Source of the DNA: Pseudonocardia sp. EC080619-01
GTDB taxonomy: Bacteria; Actinomycetota; Actinomycetes; Mycobacteriales; Pseudonocardiaceae
Assembly (NCBI RefSeq): GCF_001420995.1
Contig: NZ_CP012184.1
Coordinates: 5,130,501 to 5,194,500 of the forward strand
Length of the DNA stretch: 64,000 nucleotides
Reading direction: 5' to 3'
Part shown: in pieces, positions 50,288 through 61,069 of the stretch
Layout: every line of letters begins with the position of its first letter
Position numbering within the stretch: position 1 is the stretch's first letter
The notes under the pieces: model-generated
What the model was told of the DNA's origin: nothing
Database searches by the model: none
The model's input: the letters and a program-made list of their open reading frames with translations, nothing else
Program-made: the position numbers and the translations under genes

Positions 50288-52381
50288 TCAGGCCGGGCGC
50301 TCGGCCCAGCGTGCGAACGCCCGCGTCACCGTCGCGGCGCCGGAGGTGAGCGCGCGCAGGTCGACCGCGTGCCGCAGGAGCTCGGTGCGCGGGACCTCCG
50401 CACGGACGAGGGTGTGCCCGGCCCCGTCCGGATCGGTGCCGAGCACCTTGCCCCGGCGCGCCGCGAGGTCGCCGAGGACGGCACCCAGGCGCTCGTCGTT
50501 GATCCGGATCCGCACCTCGTCGATCGGTTCGAGCACGCGCAGCCCGCAGCTCTCCGCCGCGGCGCGCAGTGCCAGGGCCCCGGCGGTCTGGAACGCGGCG
50601 TCGGAGGAGTCCACGCTGTGCGCCTTGCCGTCGGCCAGCGTCGCCCGGAAGTCGACGACCGGGTGCGTCGCGCCGCCGTCGCCCACCGGCAGGCCGCGCT
50701 CCGCCTGGGCCCGGATGCCCTTCTCCACGCTCGACACGTACTGCGTGGGGACGGCGCCGCCGACGACCGCCGAGGTGAACCCGATCCCGGAGCCGGCGGG
50801 CAGCGGCGCGACGTCGACGTGGCACACCGCGTACTGGCCGTGCCCGCCGGACTGCTTGACGTGCCGGCCGGTCACCCGCGCGGCCCGGGCGAAGGTCACC
50901 CGGAACGCCACCCGGACCTCCTCGACGTCGACGTCGGCCCCGGCGTCGCGGAGCCGGCCGAGGGCCACGTCGGCGTGCGCCTCGCCGGTGCACCACAGCA
51001 CGGTCTGGTGCGTCTCGGGATCGCGCTCCAGGCGCAGCCCCGGATCGGTCGCGACCAGCCGGGCGAGACCGCGGGCGACGGCGTCCTCGTCCGCGCGGGT
51101 GTGGGGGACCAGCCCCACCGGCAGCAGCGGCGCCGGCCGTTCCCAGGGCGTCAGGTGGATCGGGTCCGCGGGGTCCGACAGCGTGTCGCCGACCGCGGCC
51201 TCCAGCCGGGTCAGTGCGCACAGGTCGCCGGCGACGCAGGCGGAGGTCTCCTGCAGCGCGGCGCCCAGCGGGGAGTACACGTGACCGATCCGCTCGTCGG
51301 GCTCGTGGCCGGGCGCCGGGCCGGTGCCCGGGCCCGGCGCGGGGCTCCCGACGTGGACCGTCGACTCCGGACGGAGCGTCCCGGAGAACACCCGGACCAG
51401 GCAGACCCGCCCGACGTAGGGATCGGCCCCGGTGTGCACGACCTCCGCCGCGAGCGGGCCGGACGGGTCGGCGGTCAGGGTGGGCCCGCCCGGTTCGACG
51501 ACCGCGGGCGGTGTCCGCTCCGGAGGTGCCGGGAAACCCCGGGTGAGGATCTCCAGCAGCGACCCGAGCCCGGTGCCCGCGGTCGCGCAGACCGGGACGA
51601 CGGGGTGGAGCGTGCCGCGGGCGACCGCGGTCTCCAGGTCGTCGATCAGCGTCGCGACGTCGAGGTCCGCCCCGCCGACGTAGCGGTCCATCAGGTCCTC
51701 GTCCTCGGACTGTTCGATGATCGCCTCGATCAGGGTGGTCCTGGCGTCGTCCGCACCGGGCGGGGCCGCGCCACCCGGCTCGCCGGAGAGCACCCCGTAC
51801 AGGCCCGTCATCGCCCCGCCGGCGTCACGCAGCGGGAGGTGGCACGGCAGCACACCCTCGCCGAACGAGCTCCGGCAGGCCGCCACGGTGGCCTCGACGT
51901 CGGAGCGGGCGGTGTCGCAGCGGGTGACCGCCACGGCGCGCGGGATGCCGATCGCGGCGCACTCCTCCCACAGCGCGACCGTGCCCGGTTCCAGCTCGCC
52001 GTCCCGCCCCTCGGTGGCCGGTACGACGAAGAGCGCGGCGTCGGCGGCGCGCAGGCCGGCGCGCAGGCCGCCGCGGAAGTCGTCGTCCCCGGGGGTGTCG
52101 ATCAGGTTGACGGTCTCGCCGTCCCAGAGCAGCGGCGCGACCGCGATCCCGACCGACCGCCCCCGGCGCACGGCGGCCGGGTCGTGGTCGAGGGTGGTGC
52201 TGCCCTCGGCGACGCTGCCCGGCGCGTCGATGGTGCCGGCGTGGGCCAGCAGCGCCTCGGCGAGCGTCGTCTTCCCACCGCCCGACGGCCCGACGAGTGC
52301 CACGTTGCGCACCCGGGCCGGGGTCGTGACGGCGGCGAGCCGCGTCGTCCGGGCCCGGGCCCGGCCGGGTTTGACCGCCAC
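50288..52381 (-). CDS. fusA2: Elongation factor G-like protein EF-G2
   Basis: 697 aa GTPase resembling EF-G but of the actinobacterial EF-G2 branch. G1 GPSGGGKTTLAEALL, G2 region around STTLDHDP, G3 DTPGDDDFRGG, G4 position reads VTRCD rather than N-K-x-D, then domains II-V with RHVKQSGGHGQYAVCHVDV, VEKGIRAQAERGLPVG and a C-terminal fold. EF-G2 proteins have weak or no translocation activity; role unclear. GTG at 52381 chosen because GGGAGG lies 8 nt upstream; GTG 52390 adds three codons. Divergent from the malic enzyme gene. Confidence 0.85.
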   Translation of the reverse strand: MAVKPGRARARTTRLAAVTTPARVRNVALVGPSGGGKTTLAEALLAHAGTIDAPGSVAEGSTTLDHDPAAVRRGRSVGIAVAPLLWDGETVNLIDTPGDDDFRGGLRAGLRAADAALFVVPATEGRDGELEPGTVALWEECAAIGIPRAVAVTRCDTARSDVEATVAACRSSFGEGVLPCHLPLRDAGGAMTGLYGVLSGEPGGAAPPGADDARTTLIEAIIEQSEDEDLMDRYVGGADLDVATLIDDLETAVARGTLHPVVPVCATAGTGLGSLLEILTRGFPAPPERTPPAVVEPGGPTLTADPSGPLAAEVVHTGADPYVGRVCLVRVFSGTLRPESTVHVGSPAPGPGTGPAPGHEPDERIGHVYSPLGAALQETSACVAGDLCALTRLEAAVGDTLSDPADPIHLTPWERPAPLLPVGLVPHTRADEDAVARGLARLVATDPGLRLERDPETHQTVLWCTGEAHADVALGRLRDAGADVDVEEVRVAFRVTFARAARVTGRHVKQSGGHGQYAVCHVDVAPLPAGSGIGFTSAVVGGAVPTQYVSSVEKGIRAQAERGLPVGDGGATHPVVDFRATLADGKAHSVDSSDAAFQTAGALALRAAAESCGLRVLEPIDEVRIRINDERLGAVLGDLAARRGKVLGTDPDGAGHTLVRAEVPRTELLRHAVDLRALTSGAATVTRAFARWAERPA

Positions 52382-52510
52382 GGCGACCACCTCCCGTTCC
52401 TGTGTCCTGGATCACACACCCGGTGCCGGGATCGCGCAAGGACGCGTGACGCGCGTCGTCACACGGTTGACGCGCCGGTAACCACACGGCCGGCGGTACT
52501 GTCCGGCCCC

Positions 52511-53917
<1,407 letters not shown>

Positions 53918-53927
53918 GGCCGGCCGC

Positions 53928-54638
53928 TCAGGGCGTCCCCGTGCCGGGCACCGCCGTGCCCGGGGCGGGGGCGGCAGGTCCGGCCGGGGGCGTCGCGGGC
54001 TCCGGCTGCGGGACCAGCAGGGCGGAGACGGCGACCGCGGCGGCCACCGCGGACCCGACCGCGAACCGCCTGCGGGGGCGCCGGAGCACCACCCCGGGAC
54101 GCGGGACCGCGGCGACGAACCCGCGCGACGCGTCGTCCAGCGCCGCCGGGTCGGGCGGGGTGCGTGCGGCCGCGCTGCGGACGCGCTCGGCCGCCTCGAC
54201 GATCCCGGGCACCCCGACGGCCGGGGCGACGGGCAGCGGCAGGCGGTGCACCGGGATCCGGTAGACCGACGCGAGCACGGTCCGCTCCGCCTCCGGCAGG
54301 GCGGGTCCGCAGAACAGGACCACCGGCCGTCCGGTGCCGGCCCGCCACCCGCGCTCGCCCTCGACCACGGTGCCCCACAGCGCGACGCAGCCGAGCACCG
54401 TCGGGCCGCCGAACCCGAGCCCGCCGACGTCCGCGGGGCGCCGCGCGGCGTAGAGCCCGCAGGTGCACCCCGGGTCGGGCGCCCGGTGGCCGTCCAGCTC
54501 GCAGACGGCGTCCAGCGGCGCGTCCGGCGGCCACTCCGTGGCGATGTGCACCGGAGACCACAGCCGCACCGGTGCGGGGTCGCGGACCCGCCAGGTCCGC
54601 CATCCGGGGACGACGCCGGCGACGTCGGGCGCACTCAC
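53928..54638 (-). CDS. Hypothetical protein with C-terminal membrane helix
   Basis: 236 aa. N-terminal globular part has cysteines in [23 protein letters not shown], a zinc-ribbon or disulfide candidate, and [18 protein letters not shown]. One hydrophobic segment, [19 protein letters not shown], comes near the C-terminus (about 190-208) before a Pro/Ala-rich extracytoplasmic tail. Not a family I recognise with confidence. GTG start overlaps the stop of the small upstream ORF (GTGA), so expression is coupled to it. Confidence 0.7.
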   Translation of the reverse strand: MSAPDVAGVVPGWRTWRVRDPAPVRLWSPVHIATEWPPDAPLDAVCELDGHRAPDPGCTCGLYAARRPADVGGLGFGGPTVLGCVALWGTVVEGERGWRAGTGRPVVLFCGPALPEAERTVLASVYRIPVHRLPLPVAPAVGVPGIVEAAERVRSAAARTPPDPAALDDASRGFVAAVPRPGVVLRRPRRRFAVGSAVAAAVAVSALLVPQPEPATPPAGPAAPAPGTAVPGTGTP

Positions 54639-54817
54639 CCGGCCGGCGGCACGGCCCCGGCGGCCACCGGCACGGCCTCGGTCCGCTCCGCCGGGCGCGG
54701 CTCCCGCTCGTCCGGGACCACGCCGGTCCGCGCGACCGGTTCCGGCCCCGGCGGACCGGTGCCGGGAGCGACCAGGGGTTCGGCCCGGAACACCCGGACC
54801 GTGCGACCGATGTCCAT
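54635..54817 (-). CDS. Small coupled protein, unknown
   Basis: 60 aa starting [16 protein letters not shown], then Pro/Glu/Arg-rich to the end ([20 protein letters not shown]). ATG is preceded at good spacing by GGGGAGG, and its stop overlaps the start of the 236-aa gene by GTGA. Short proteins of this start pattern recur in actinobacteria, with no assigned role. Divergent from pdxT. Confidence 0.6.
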   Translation of the reverse strand: MDIGRTVRVFRAEPLVAPGTGPPGPEPVARTGVVPDEREPRPAERTEAVPVAAGAVPPAG

Positions 54818-54964
54818 CGTCGTGCCTCCCCGCGCCGTCCCCCCGCCGGTCCAGGATCCGCCGTCGCACCGGGCGGGCGGCACCACCGGACGGAGTCGTG
54901 CCGGTGCCGCGACTCACGCCCGGACGGCCGGTTACCGCAGGTAAGGCCGGGTTATTCTCGGGAC

Positions 54965-55579
54965 ATGTCCTCCCCGACCATCGGTGTGCTGGCCCTGCAG
55001 GGCAACGTCCGCGAGCACGTCGCCGCGCTCACCGCGGCCGGTGCGCGCGCGCTGCCGGTCCGTCGCGCGGCCGAGCTGGACGCCCTCGACGGGATCGTCC
55101 TGCCGGGCGGGGAGTCGACGACGATGTCGAAGCTCCTGGACGCGTTCGAGCTGCTCGACCCGCTGCGTGCCCGGCTCCGGGCCGGGCTTCCCGCCTACGG
55201 CTCCTGTGCCGGGATGATCCTGCTGGCCGACGAGATCCTCGACGGCCGCCCGGACCAGCACCAGCTGGGCGGGCTCGACGTCGTCGTCCGGCGCAACGCG
55301 TTCGGCCGGCAGGTCGACTCGTTCGAGACCGACCTGGAGTTCGACGGGCTCCCCGGCGGAGGGGTGCACGCGGTGTTCATCCGCGCCCCCTGGGTCGAGA
55401 AGACCGGCAGCGACGTCGAGGTCCTGGCCACCGTCCCGCACGTCTCGGAGGCGGGGGAGGCCGCGGGCCGCGCCGTCGCCGTGCGGCAGGGCCCGGTGCT
55501 GGCGACGTCGTTCCACCCGGAGCTGACCGGCGACGGCCGGGTACACGATCTGTTCGTCGGGATGGTGCGCGCCGCCTGA
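54965..55579 (+). CDS. pdxT: Pyridoxal 5'-phosphate synthase glutaminase PdxT
   Basis: 204 aa class I-like glutamine amidotransferase supplying ammonia to Pdx[14 protein letters not shown] start, [13 protein letters not shown] (oxyanion and glutamine site), nucleophile Cys81 in [10 protein letters not shown], and His-Glu in [10 protein letters not shown] complete the triad. ATG lies 6 nt behind TATTCT (54953-54958) with no Shine-Dalgarno: probably leaderless with its own promoter, as expected after separation from pdxS. Confidence 0.96.
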   Translation: MSSPTIGVLALQGNVREHVAALTAAGARALPVRRAAELDALDGIVLPGGESTTMSKLLDAFELLDPLRARLRAGLPAYGSCAGMILLADEILDGRPDQHQLGGLDVVVRRNAFGRQVDSFETDLEFDGLPGGGVHAVFIRAPWVEKTGSDVEVLATVPHVSEAGEAAGRAVAVRQGPVLATSFHPELTGDGRVHDLFVGMVRAA

Positions 55580-55677
55580 CCCGGGGTGGGGCTGTCCCCC
55601 ACCGCGGCCGGGGGAGCGCCGTGTGGGCCGCGGGGCCGGACGGGACGAGGCTGGACGGGCCGTCCCGAGGAGGTCCC

Positions 55678-56172
55678 ATGAGCACGTTCGCCGTCGACGC
55701 ATCCCGTGCGACGCGACCGGTGCCGCCGTCCGTCGTCACCCTGAGCGTCGCGCTCTGGCTGGGAGCCGTCCTCGCCGGTCTCGCGGAGACCCTCGTGCGG
55801 CTCGGCGTGGAGGTGCCGCCCACCGGCGGGGAGATCGCCGCGCGTGCCGGGATCTACCTGGTCCTCGCCGTGCTCGTGGTCCAGCTGCGCAGCGGCCGCG
55901 ACGGGATCCGCTGGACCGTCGTCGCCGTGCTCGGTGTGCTGGGAACGCTGTCCCTGGTCGTCGAGCCGGCGGGAGCGCTGCTCGCCGGCGGGTCGGTGGG
56001 GGAGTTCCTGGTGACCGCGTCCGGGACCGAGCTCGCGGCGGCGGGGCTACGGCTGCTGCACGTCGCCGAGGTGCTGGCCGCACTGGCGCTGCTGTTCCAT
56101 CCCGCTTCCCACGCGTTCTTCCGGCCCGGCGCGGTGGCTCCGGGCCGCGAGGCGGTGCGTCCCGCCGCCTGA
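55678..56172 (+). CDS. Hypothetical membrane protein
   Basis: 164 aa with four predicted helices: VTLSVALWLGAVLAGLAETL, AARAGIYLVLAVLVVQL, WTVVAVLGVLGTLSLVVE and LLHVAEVLAALALLF. No recognised family beyond a generic four-helix actinobacterial membrane protein. ATG with GAGGAGG 5-11 nt upstream. Separated from pdxT by 98 bp and followed by a bidirectional terminator. Confidence 0.7.
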   Translation: MSTFAVDASRATRPVPPSVVTLSVALWLGAVLAGLAETLVRLGVEVPPTGGEIAARAGIYLVLAVLVVQLRSGRDGIRWTVVAVLGVLGTLSLVVEPAGALLAGGSVGEFLVTASGTELAAAGLRLLHVAEVLAALALLFHPASHAFFRPGAVAPGREAVRPAA

Positions 56173-56181
56173 CCCGCCTGA

Positions 56182-56205
56182 CCCCGCCGGGCACGGCCGG
56201 CGGGG
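56182..56205. terminator. Bidirectional hairpin terminator
   Basis: CCCCGCCGG (56182-56190) pairs with CCGGCGGGG (56197-56205) around a six-base loop, between the stops of two convergent genes. Confidence 0.65.
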
Positions 56206-56219
56206 TGGCGGGGTGGTCG

Positions 56220-57347
56220 TCACGCCGGTCCGCGCCGCACCGGCTCGGGCTCCCGGCGGCCGTGGGCCCGGCGCCCCGGCTGGGTCGACTCCAGCCTGCG
56301 GTGCCACTGCTCCCAGGTGTCGGGATCGAGGGTCCGCGCCGCGGGTGGGGTCGACGACGTCCGCTGCCGGGGTACGAACACGCCCGGCCCGGCGTCCTCC
56401 GCCGGTCGTGCCACCCGACGGTGTGGGCCCGATGCCTGCGGCGCGGGGGACCGGTGCGCCGGGGCGTCCGGGACCGCAGCGTCCGGCGCCGGGAGGTGGG
56501 GAACCGGGACACGCGGGAGCGGGACCCGGGGCGCCGGCGGCGGCGTGGCGTCCGCCCCGGGTGCACCTGTCGTCGTCCTCAGCCGGGCCGGGAGGGCAGG
56601 CGTGGGCCACGGCCAGTGCGACTGCACCGCCCGCGAGTGCCAGAACCCCAGCCCCAGCACCAGGCCGAAGATCAGGTGCCCGACCAGGGACAACGACACC
56701 GTGACCGGGGTCAGCGGGAACATCAGCTCCTCGCCGCGCGGGGCCAGCGCGACGGTGCCGACCAGCCCGGCCCAGACCGGCGCCACCGCGAAACCGACCG
56801 CGGCGAGCACCACCCGCGCCCGCGAGAGCCGGTGCAGCCCGCACGCCGACGCGACGACGAAGAAGGTCAGCCCGATGCCGCCGCCGTCGCCGATGTACCG
56901 CCACAGGTACCCCACGACGGCGCCGCCGGCCGTGTCACCGGGGCGCCCGGTGATCCACGTGCCCATGGTGGGGATGAAGTCGCCCCAGAGGCCGAGCATG
57001 TACACGGTGTCGAGCCGGAACACGTCGTAGACCGCGCAGGCGACCACGCCCCACGCCAGGCCGTGCGCGACGATCCGGTCGGCGGGATGCGGGTCGAACA
57101 GGGTCAGCACGGCCACGGCCGTCGCCAGGGGGACGACGAGCAGCGCCGCCGAGAGCTGCATCGGGACCAGGTCGAACACGTGCGCCGAGATCGCCAGCAG
57201 CGGCAGCGCCGCCAGCAGGACGTGCAGCGCCACCCGGCCCGTGCCCGCGGCGGGGGCCAGGGCCGGGACGGCCGCGCCGGCCGGCGCGGCGCGGGTGGGA
57301 CGGGCGCGGGGAGCGCGCGGGGGCAGCGCGGGTCGAAGTCGCAGCAT
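56220..57347 (-). CDS. Multi-pass membrane protein with Pro-rich C-terminal tail
   Basis: 375 aa. About six to seven hydrophobic helices between residues 40 and 250 (VALHVLLAALPLLAISAHVF, SAALLVVPLATAVAVL, IVAHGLAWGVVACAVYDVF, GGGIGLTFFVVASACGL, VVLAAVGFAVAPVWAGLVG, LSLVGHLIFGLVLGLGFW). The motif YVYDVFRLDTVYMLGLWGD-like stretch (around residues 108-126) and a His-rich loop are notable but give no family. Residues 265-375 are Pro/Arg/Ala-rich. ATG 57347 assumed. Function unknown. Confidence 0.65.
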   Translation of the reverse strand: MLRLRPALPPRAPRARPTRAAPAGAAVPALAPAAGTGRVALHVLLAALPLLAISAHVFDLVPMQLSAALLVVPLATAVAVLTLFDPHPADRIVAHGLAWGVVACAVYDVFRLDTVYMLGLWGDFIPTMGTWITGRPGDTAGGAVVGYLWRYIGDGGGIGLTFFVVASACGLHRLSRARVVLAAVGFAVAPVWAGLVGTVALAPRGEELMFPLTPVTVSLSLVGHLIFGLVLGLGFWHSRAVQSHWPWPTPALPARLRTTTGAPGADATPPPAPRVPLPRVPVPHLPAPDAAVPDAPAHRSPAPQASGPHRRVARPAEDAGPGVFVPRQRTSSTPPAARTLDPDTWEQWHRRLESTQPGRRAHGRREPEPVRRGPA

Positions 57348-57659
57348 GGTTCGTTTCCGTGTCGGGGGCCCGGGGCGTCCGCCGCCCTCGGGGGGTGCGC
57401 CGCGGGATCGAGGGGGAGCGACCGCGGCGCGACCGGGTACGACGGTAGGGAGCGGGCCGGCGACCGGCCCCGTTCCTGGACGCCCGACCGGTCTCCGGCC
57501 CCGCCCCGGCGACGAGCGGGGGCCCGGTGCTCCCTCCGGCACAGCGCGTACCGCCGCCCGGACAGCCGTTTCTCAGGATCCGCGGAGGGGCGCGTCCCGC
57601 GTCCGGCGGCGGGACGGAGGACCCTGCCGCGTGCCCGTCCCGTCGCGCACGGTCGGGCC
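57348..57659. other. Divergent intergenic region
   Basis: 312 bp without a gene between two divergent starts. TACCGT on the minus strand (57448-57443) could be a -10 for the membrane protein. Several GC-rich short dyads are present (for example GTCCGGCGGCGGGAC near 57600). No RNA gene or clear operator was recognised. Confidence 0.4.
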
Positions 57660-58319
57660 ATGACGACTCGCACGGCGATGGGAGTGGTGGCCGGGCTCGC
57701 GCTCGGGCGCCTCGCGGCTCGCACCCTCGGGGTCACCCCCGCCGAGAGGGTGACACCGCTGCCCGGGGACGGGCTCGTGGCCGACGCGCCGGTGAGCGTC
57801 ACCCGCGCGATCTCGATCGCGGCGCCGCCGGAGCGGGTGTGGCCCTGGCTGGTGCAGATCGGGCAGGACCGCGGCGGCTTCTACTCCTACGACGCGGTGG
57901 AGAACCTGTTCGGGCTGGACGTCCACAGCGCCGAGCGGATCGAGCAGTGCTGGCAGGACCTCGCCGTCGGCGACCCGGTCCGGCTCGCTCCGGGGACGCC
58001 GCTCCGGGTCGCCGCGCTGCGTCCCCGGGCGCACCTGGTCCTGGCCGAGGGCCCCGGAGCGGCGTCGCCGCGGTTCTCCTGGGCGTTCGTCCTCCGGACC
58101 GAGCCCGGCGGGACCCGGCTGGTGGTCCGCGAGCGCTACGCCGGGGGCGGCGCCGCCGCCCGGCTCGGCGCCGAGGCGCTCGTGCCGGTCAGCGCCGTGA
58201 TGACGCGGCGGATGCTGCGCGGGATCCGGGAGCGGGCCGAGCGCGCCGGTCAGGCGGCCCGGCCGGGCTCCGGCCCGGGAGCCGCCACCGCACCGGGGGC
58301 GCCGGCCGGGATCCGGTAG
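57660..58319 (+). CDS. SRPBCC-family protein
   Basis: 219 aa. A weakly hydrophobic N-terminus ([20 protein letters not shown]) precedes an SRPBCC domain: [78 protein letters not shown]. Members bind lipid-like ligands; no enzyme activity assigned. ATG directly adjoins the sequence GGGCC. Its last 70 bp overlap the end of the convergent ctpC gene. Confidence 0.75.
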   Translation: MTTRTAMGVVAGLALGRLAARTLGVTPAERVTPLPGDGLVADAPVSVTRAISIAAPPERVWPWLVQIGQDRGGFYSYDAVENLFGLDVHSAERIEQCWQDLAVGDPVRLAPGTPLRVAALRPRAHLVLAEGPGAASPRFSWAFVLRTEPGGTRLVVRERYAGGGAAARLGAEALVPVSAVMTRRMLRGIRERAERAGQAARPGSGPGAATAPGAPAGIR

Positions 58320-60400
58320 CGGATGAGGCGGGAGCTGTTCCCGACGACGGCGACGCTCGACGCGTTGTGCAGGATCGCCGCCACCACCGGGGACAGCGCG
58401 CCGCCCGCGGAGACCACGAGACCGGCCGCGTTCACCGCGATCGACATGCCGTAGTTCTGCCGGATCAGGGTGATCGAGCGACGGCCCAGGTCGCGCAGGT
58501 CGAGCAGCGCCTCCAGGTCGTCGGCGGCGAGCGCGACGTCGGCCGTCTCGACCGCCACGTCGGTCCCGGCGACGCCCATCGCGATCCCGATGTCGGCGAG
58601 CGCGAGCGCCGGGGCGTCGTTGGTGCCGTCGCCGATCATGGCGACGGTGTGCCCCTCCTCCTGGAGCGCGCGCACGACGTCCTGCTTCTGCTCGGGCATG
58701 ACCTCGGCGCGGTACTCGTCGATGCCGAGCTCCTCGGCCACCGCCTGCGCGGTCCGCGGGTGGTCGCCGGTCAGCATCACGATCCGTGCCACGCCGTCGG
58801 CGCGCAGCCGCTCCAGCACCGCGCGGGCCTCCGGCCGGACCGTGTCCCGCAGCGAGACCAGCCCGACGAGGGCCCCGTCGACCGCGAGCAGCAGCGGTGT
58901 CTCGCTGGCCCGCTGCAGCCTGCGCACCCAGTCGGCCGGCTTGCGCCCGACGGCGACACCCTGGGCGCGCAGGAGCTCGCGGGACCCGATCAGCAGCACC
59001 CGGCCGTCGGCCTGCACCCGCATGCCCTGCCCGACGAGCACCTCGCACTCCTCGTGCGGCGGGATCTCGATCCGGCGCTCCTCGGTGGAGCGGATGACCG
59101 CCTGCGCCAGCGGGTGCCGGGAGTGGATCTCCGAGGACGCCGAGTAGGCCAGGACCTGCTCGGGGGTCCAGTCGTCGTGGAAGGAGATGACGTTGGTGAC
59201 GACCGGGCGGCCCTGGGTCAGGGTGCCGGTCTTGTCGAAGACGATCGCGTCGACCCGGCCCGCCGCCTCCAGGTGGGCGCCACCCTTGATCAGGATGCCG
59301 CGGCGGGCGCCGTTGCCGATGGCGGCGCTGATCGCGGTCGGCGTCGACAGCCCCACCGCGCACGGGCAGGCGACCAGCAGCATCGTCATGGCGCGCCGCA
59401 CGTCCCGGGTGACGAGCAGGGTGAGCCCGGCCAGCAGGAACGACGCCGGCACGAACCGGCGGGAGAAGTTCTCGCCGACCGTCTGGATCGGCGCCCGGTC
59501 GCCCTGGGCCTGCTCGACCCGGTCGATGATCCGGCCGATCGCGGTGTCCTGGCCGACCGCCGTCGCGCGGACGACGATCCGGCCGCGCAGCAGCACCGAG
59601 CCGGCGTGCAGGGTGGTGCCGGGTGCGACGGCGACCGGCAGCTGCTCGCCGGTGATGGCGGCCTGGTCGACGACCCCCTCGCCGTCGACGACCTCGCCGT
59701 CGACCGGCAGCACGATCCGCTCGTGGACCACGACCTCGTCGCCGAGCACGAGGTCGGCGATGTCGATCTCGATCTCGGTCCCGTCGGTGAGGCGGGTCCA
59801 AGTGGTCGTGGTGGCACCGGTGAGCAGCTCGGAGATCGCCCGCCGGGACCGGCGCAGGGTCAGGTCCTGCAGGTACTCGCCGATGTTGAGCAGCCACAGC
59901 ACGGTGAGCGCGACGACGTTCTCCCGCAGCACGAGGCTGGCGACGGTGGCGGCGGACACCAGCGCGTCGGTCCCCGCGCCGCGGCCCCCGGTCAGCGAGC
60001 GCAGGGCGCCGCGCAGGAACGGGTAGCCGGTGAAGATCGTGACGCCGGTGGCCACGGTCCGGCCGGCGGTGCCGAGCACCGGTGGCCGGCGCAGGCCGTA
60101 GCGGCGGAACCCGAGCGCGGCCAGTGCGACCCCGCCGACGACGAGCCGGGCGAGCTCACCGTTGTGCGTGTCCGCCGAGCGCGGGGTGCGGGCCGCGGTC
60201 GCCCCCGGGTCGGCGCCGAGCCCCTTGCCGATCGCCTCGGTCAGCTCGGTCCGGTCGCACCCGGCCCGGTACCAGACGACCACGTTGCCGGTGCGGGGGT
60301 AGGCGTGCACCTGGCGGACGCCGGTGACGTGGTCGAGCTCGTCCTCGACGGCGACGGCCAGGGCGACCCGGCCCCGCAGCGCGGGCGCGGCGAAGCGCAC
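58250..60400 (-). CDS. ctpC: CtpC-type metal-transporting P1B ATPase (5' end uncertain)
   Basis: At least 716 aa heavy-metal P-type ATPase. Transmembrane CPC metal site ACPCAVGLSTPTAIS (about 347), phosphorylation DKTGTLTQG (about 390), HP in SRHPLAQAVI, hinge MIGDGTNDAPALALADIG (about 590), and C-terminal [15 protein letters not shown], all close to mycobacterial CtpC (zinc/manganese efflux). GTG at 60400 is the first standard start, yet homology to the CtpC N-terminus (SDAAGR preceding V-R) continues upstream in frame to about 60450 where only CTG and ATC occur. Adjacent PacL supports a zinc-efflux role. Confidence 0.9.
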   Translation of the reverse strand: MRFAAPALRGRVALAVAVEDELDHVTGVRQVHAYPRTGNVVVWYRAGCDRTELTEAIGKGLGADPGATAARTPRSADTHNGELARLVVGGVALAALGFRRYGLRRPPVLGTAGRTVATGVTIFTGYPFLRGALRSLTGGRGAGTDALVSAATVASLVLRENVVALTVLWLLNIGEYLQDLTLRRSRRAISELLTGATTTTWTRLTDGTEIEIDIADLVLGDEVVVHERIVLPVDGEVVDGEGVVDQAAITGEQLPVAVAPGTTLHAGSVLLRGRIVVRATAVGQDTAIGRIIDRVEQAQGDRAPIQTVGENFSRRFVPASFLLAGLTLLVTRDVRRAMTMLLVACPCAVGLSTPTAISAAIGNGARRGILIKGGAHLEAAGRVDAIVFDKTGTLTQGRPVVTNVISFHDDWTPEQVLAYSASSEIHSRHPLAQAVIRSTEERRIEIPPHEECEVLVGQGMRVQADGRVLLIGSRELLRAQGVAVGRKPADWVRRLQRASETPLLLAVDGALVGLVSLRDTVRPEARAVLERLRADGVARIVMLTGDHPRTAQAVAEELGIDEYRAEVMPEQKQDVVRALQEEGHTVAMIGDGTNDAPALALADIGIAMGVAGTDVAVETADVALAADDLEALLDLRDLGRRSITLIRQNYGMSIAVNAAGLVVSAGGALSPVVAAILHNASSVAVVGNSSRLIRYRIPAGAPGAVAAPGPEPGRAA

Positions 60401-60500
60401 GCGCCCGGCGGCGTCGCTGAGGACGGTGAGGTCCGGGCCGGTGGGGTCGGTGCTCAGGATGCTCGCCTCGCTCGACTCGGTGCTCGACTCGGTGATCGGC

Positions 60501-60773
60501 TCAGTGCTCGTGGCCGTGCCCGTCGCCGGGTGCGGGGGCCTCCTCGCCGATCCGGCCGCGCGCCTCGCTGACGATGTCGGCCGTCGCCAGCCGGGCCTTC
60601 TCGGCGCCGGTCTCGGCGGCGCGGGCGCCGCGCAGGCCCCAGCCGGTCACCGTCACGGCGGCCTCGCGGACCGCGCCGGAGCGGGCGACCCGCTTCACGC
60701 CGTCGTACGCGACGGCTCCGGCCAGACCGCTCGCCACCAGGCCCGCGGCCTTTCCCACCACTGCTCCGAGCAC
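60501..60773 (-). CDS. PacL-like DUF1490 metal-chaperone/scaffold protein
   Basis: 90 aa. N-terminal membrane helix (AVVGKAAGLVASGLAGAVAYDGV), then VREAAVTVTGWGLRGARAAETGAEKARL, a helical DUF1490 core, and a metal-binding end GDGHGHEH. In M. tuberculosis PacL1 (Rv3269) is made with CtpC and helps zinc efflux through a similar acidic/His tail. GTG start with GAGAGGAG 8 nt upstream. 41 bp before the extended ctpC frame begins to look coding, so one transcript. Confidence 0.85.
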   Translation of the reverse strand: MLGAVVGKAAGLVASGLAGAVAYDGVKRVARSGAVREAAVTVTGWGLRGARAAETGAEKARLATADIVSEARGRIGEEAPAPGDGHGHEH

Positions 60774-60951
60774 GTGCCCGCTCCTCTCCGGTGCGACCAC
60801 CCAGCCGGGTGACAACGGTGGTCGACAAGCCTCCACGGTAATCCCGCCGCGACGACGGCGCGGCCCGGGGACCCGCATGATCGCCGGACGAGCGCCGGTG
60901 CGGGCCCGGCGGTCCCGGCGGGCCGGACCGGGCGGTGCGGTGTGCCGCCGG

Positions 60952-60957
60952 TAGCAT
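60952..60957 (+). promoter_or_regulatory. Putative -10 of yebC
   Basis: TAGCAT, about 106 nt before the yebC start. The leader between them is GC-rich with possible hairpins. The stretch 60774-61069 otherwise carries no gene. Confidence 0.4.
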
Positions 60958-61069
60958 CGTGGGGTTCCCGCAGGTCCGGTGGTCCCAGCTCGCGCTGCCC
61001 GCCCGGGGCCTGCCCCGGCCACGCGCGGGCTGCGCGCGGCCCGAGCACGAGAGGTGGGCAGACGAGCCG

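Noticed and set aside
54935-54960. Iron box before pdxT
   Set aside because: Only one half (CAGGTAAGGC) is present; no inverted partner.
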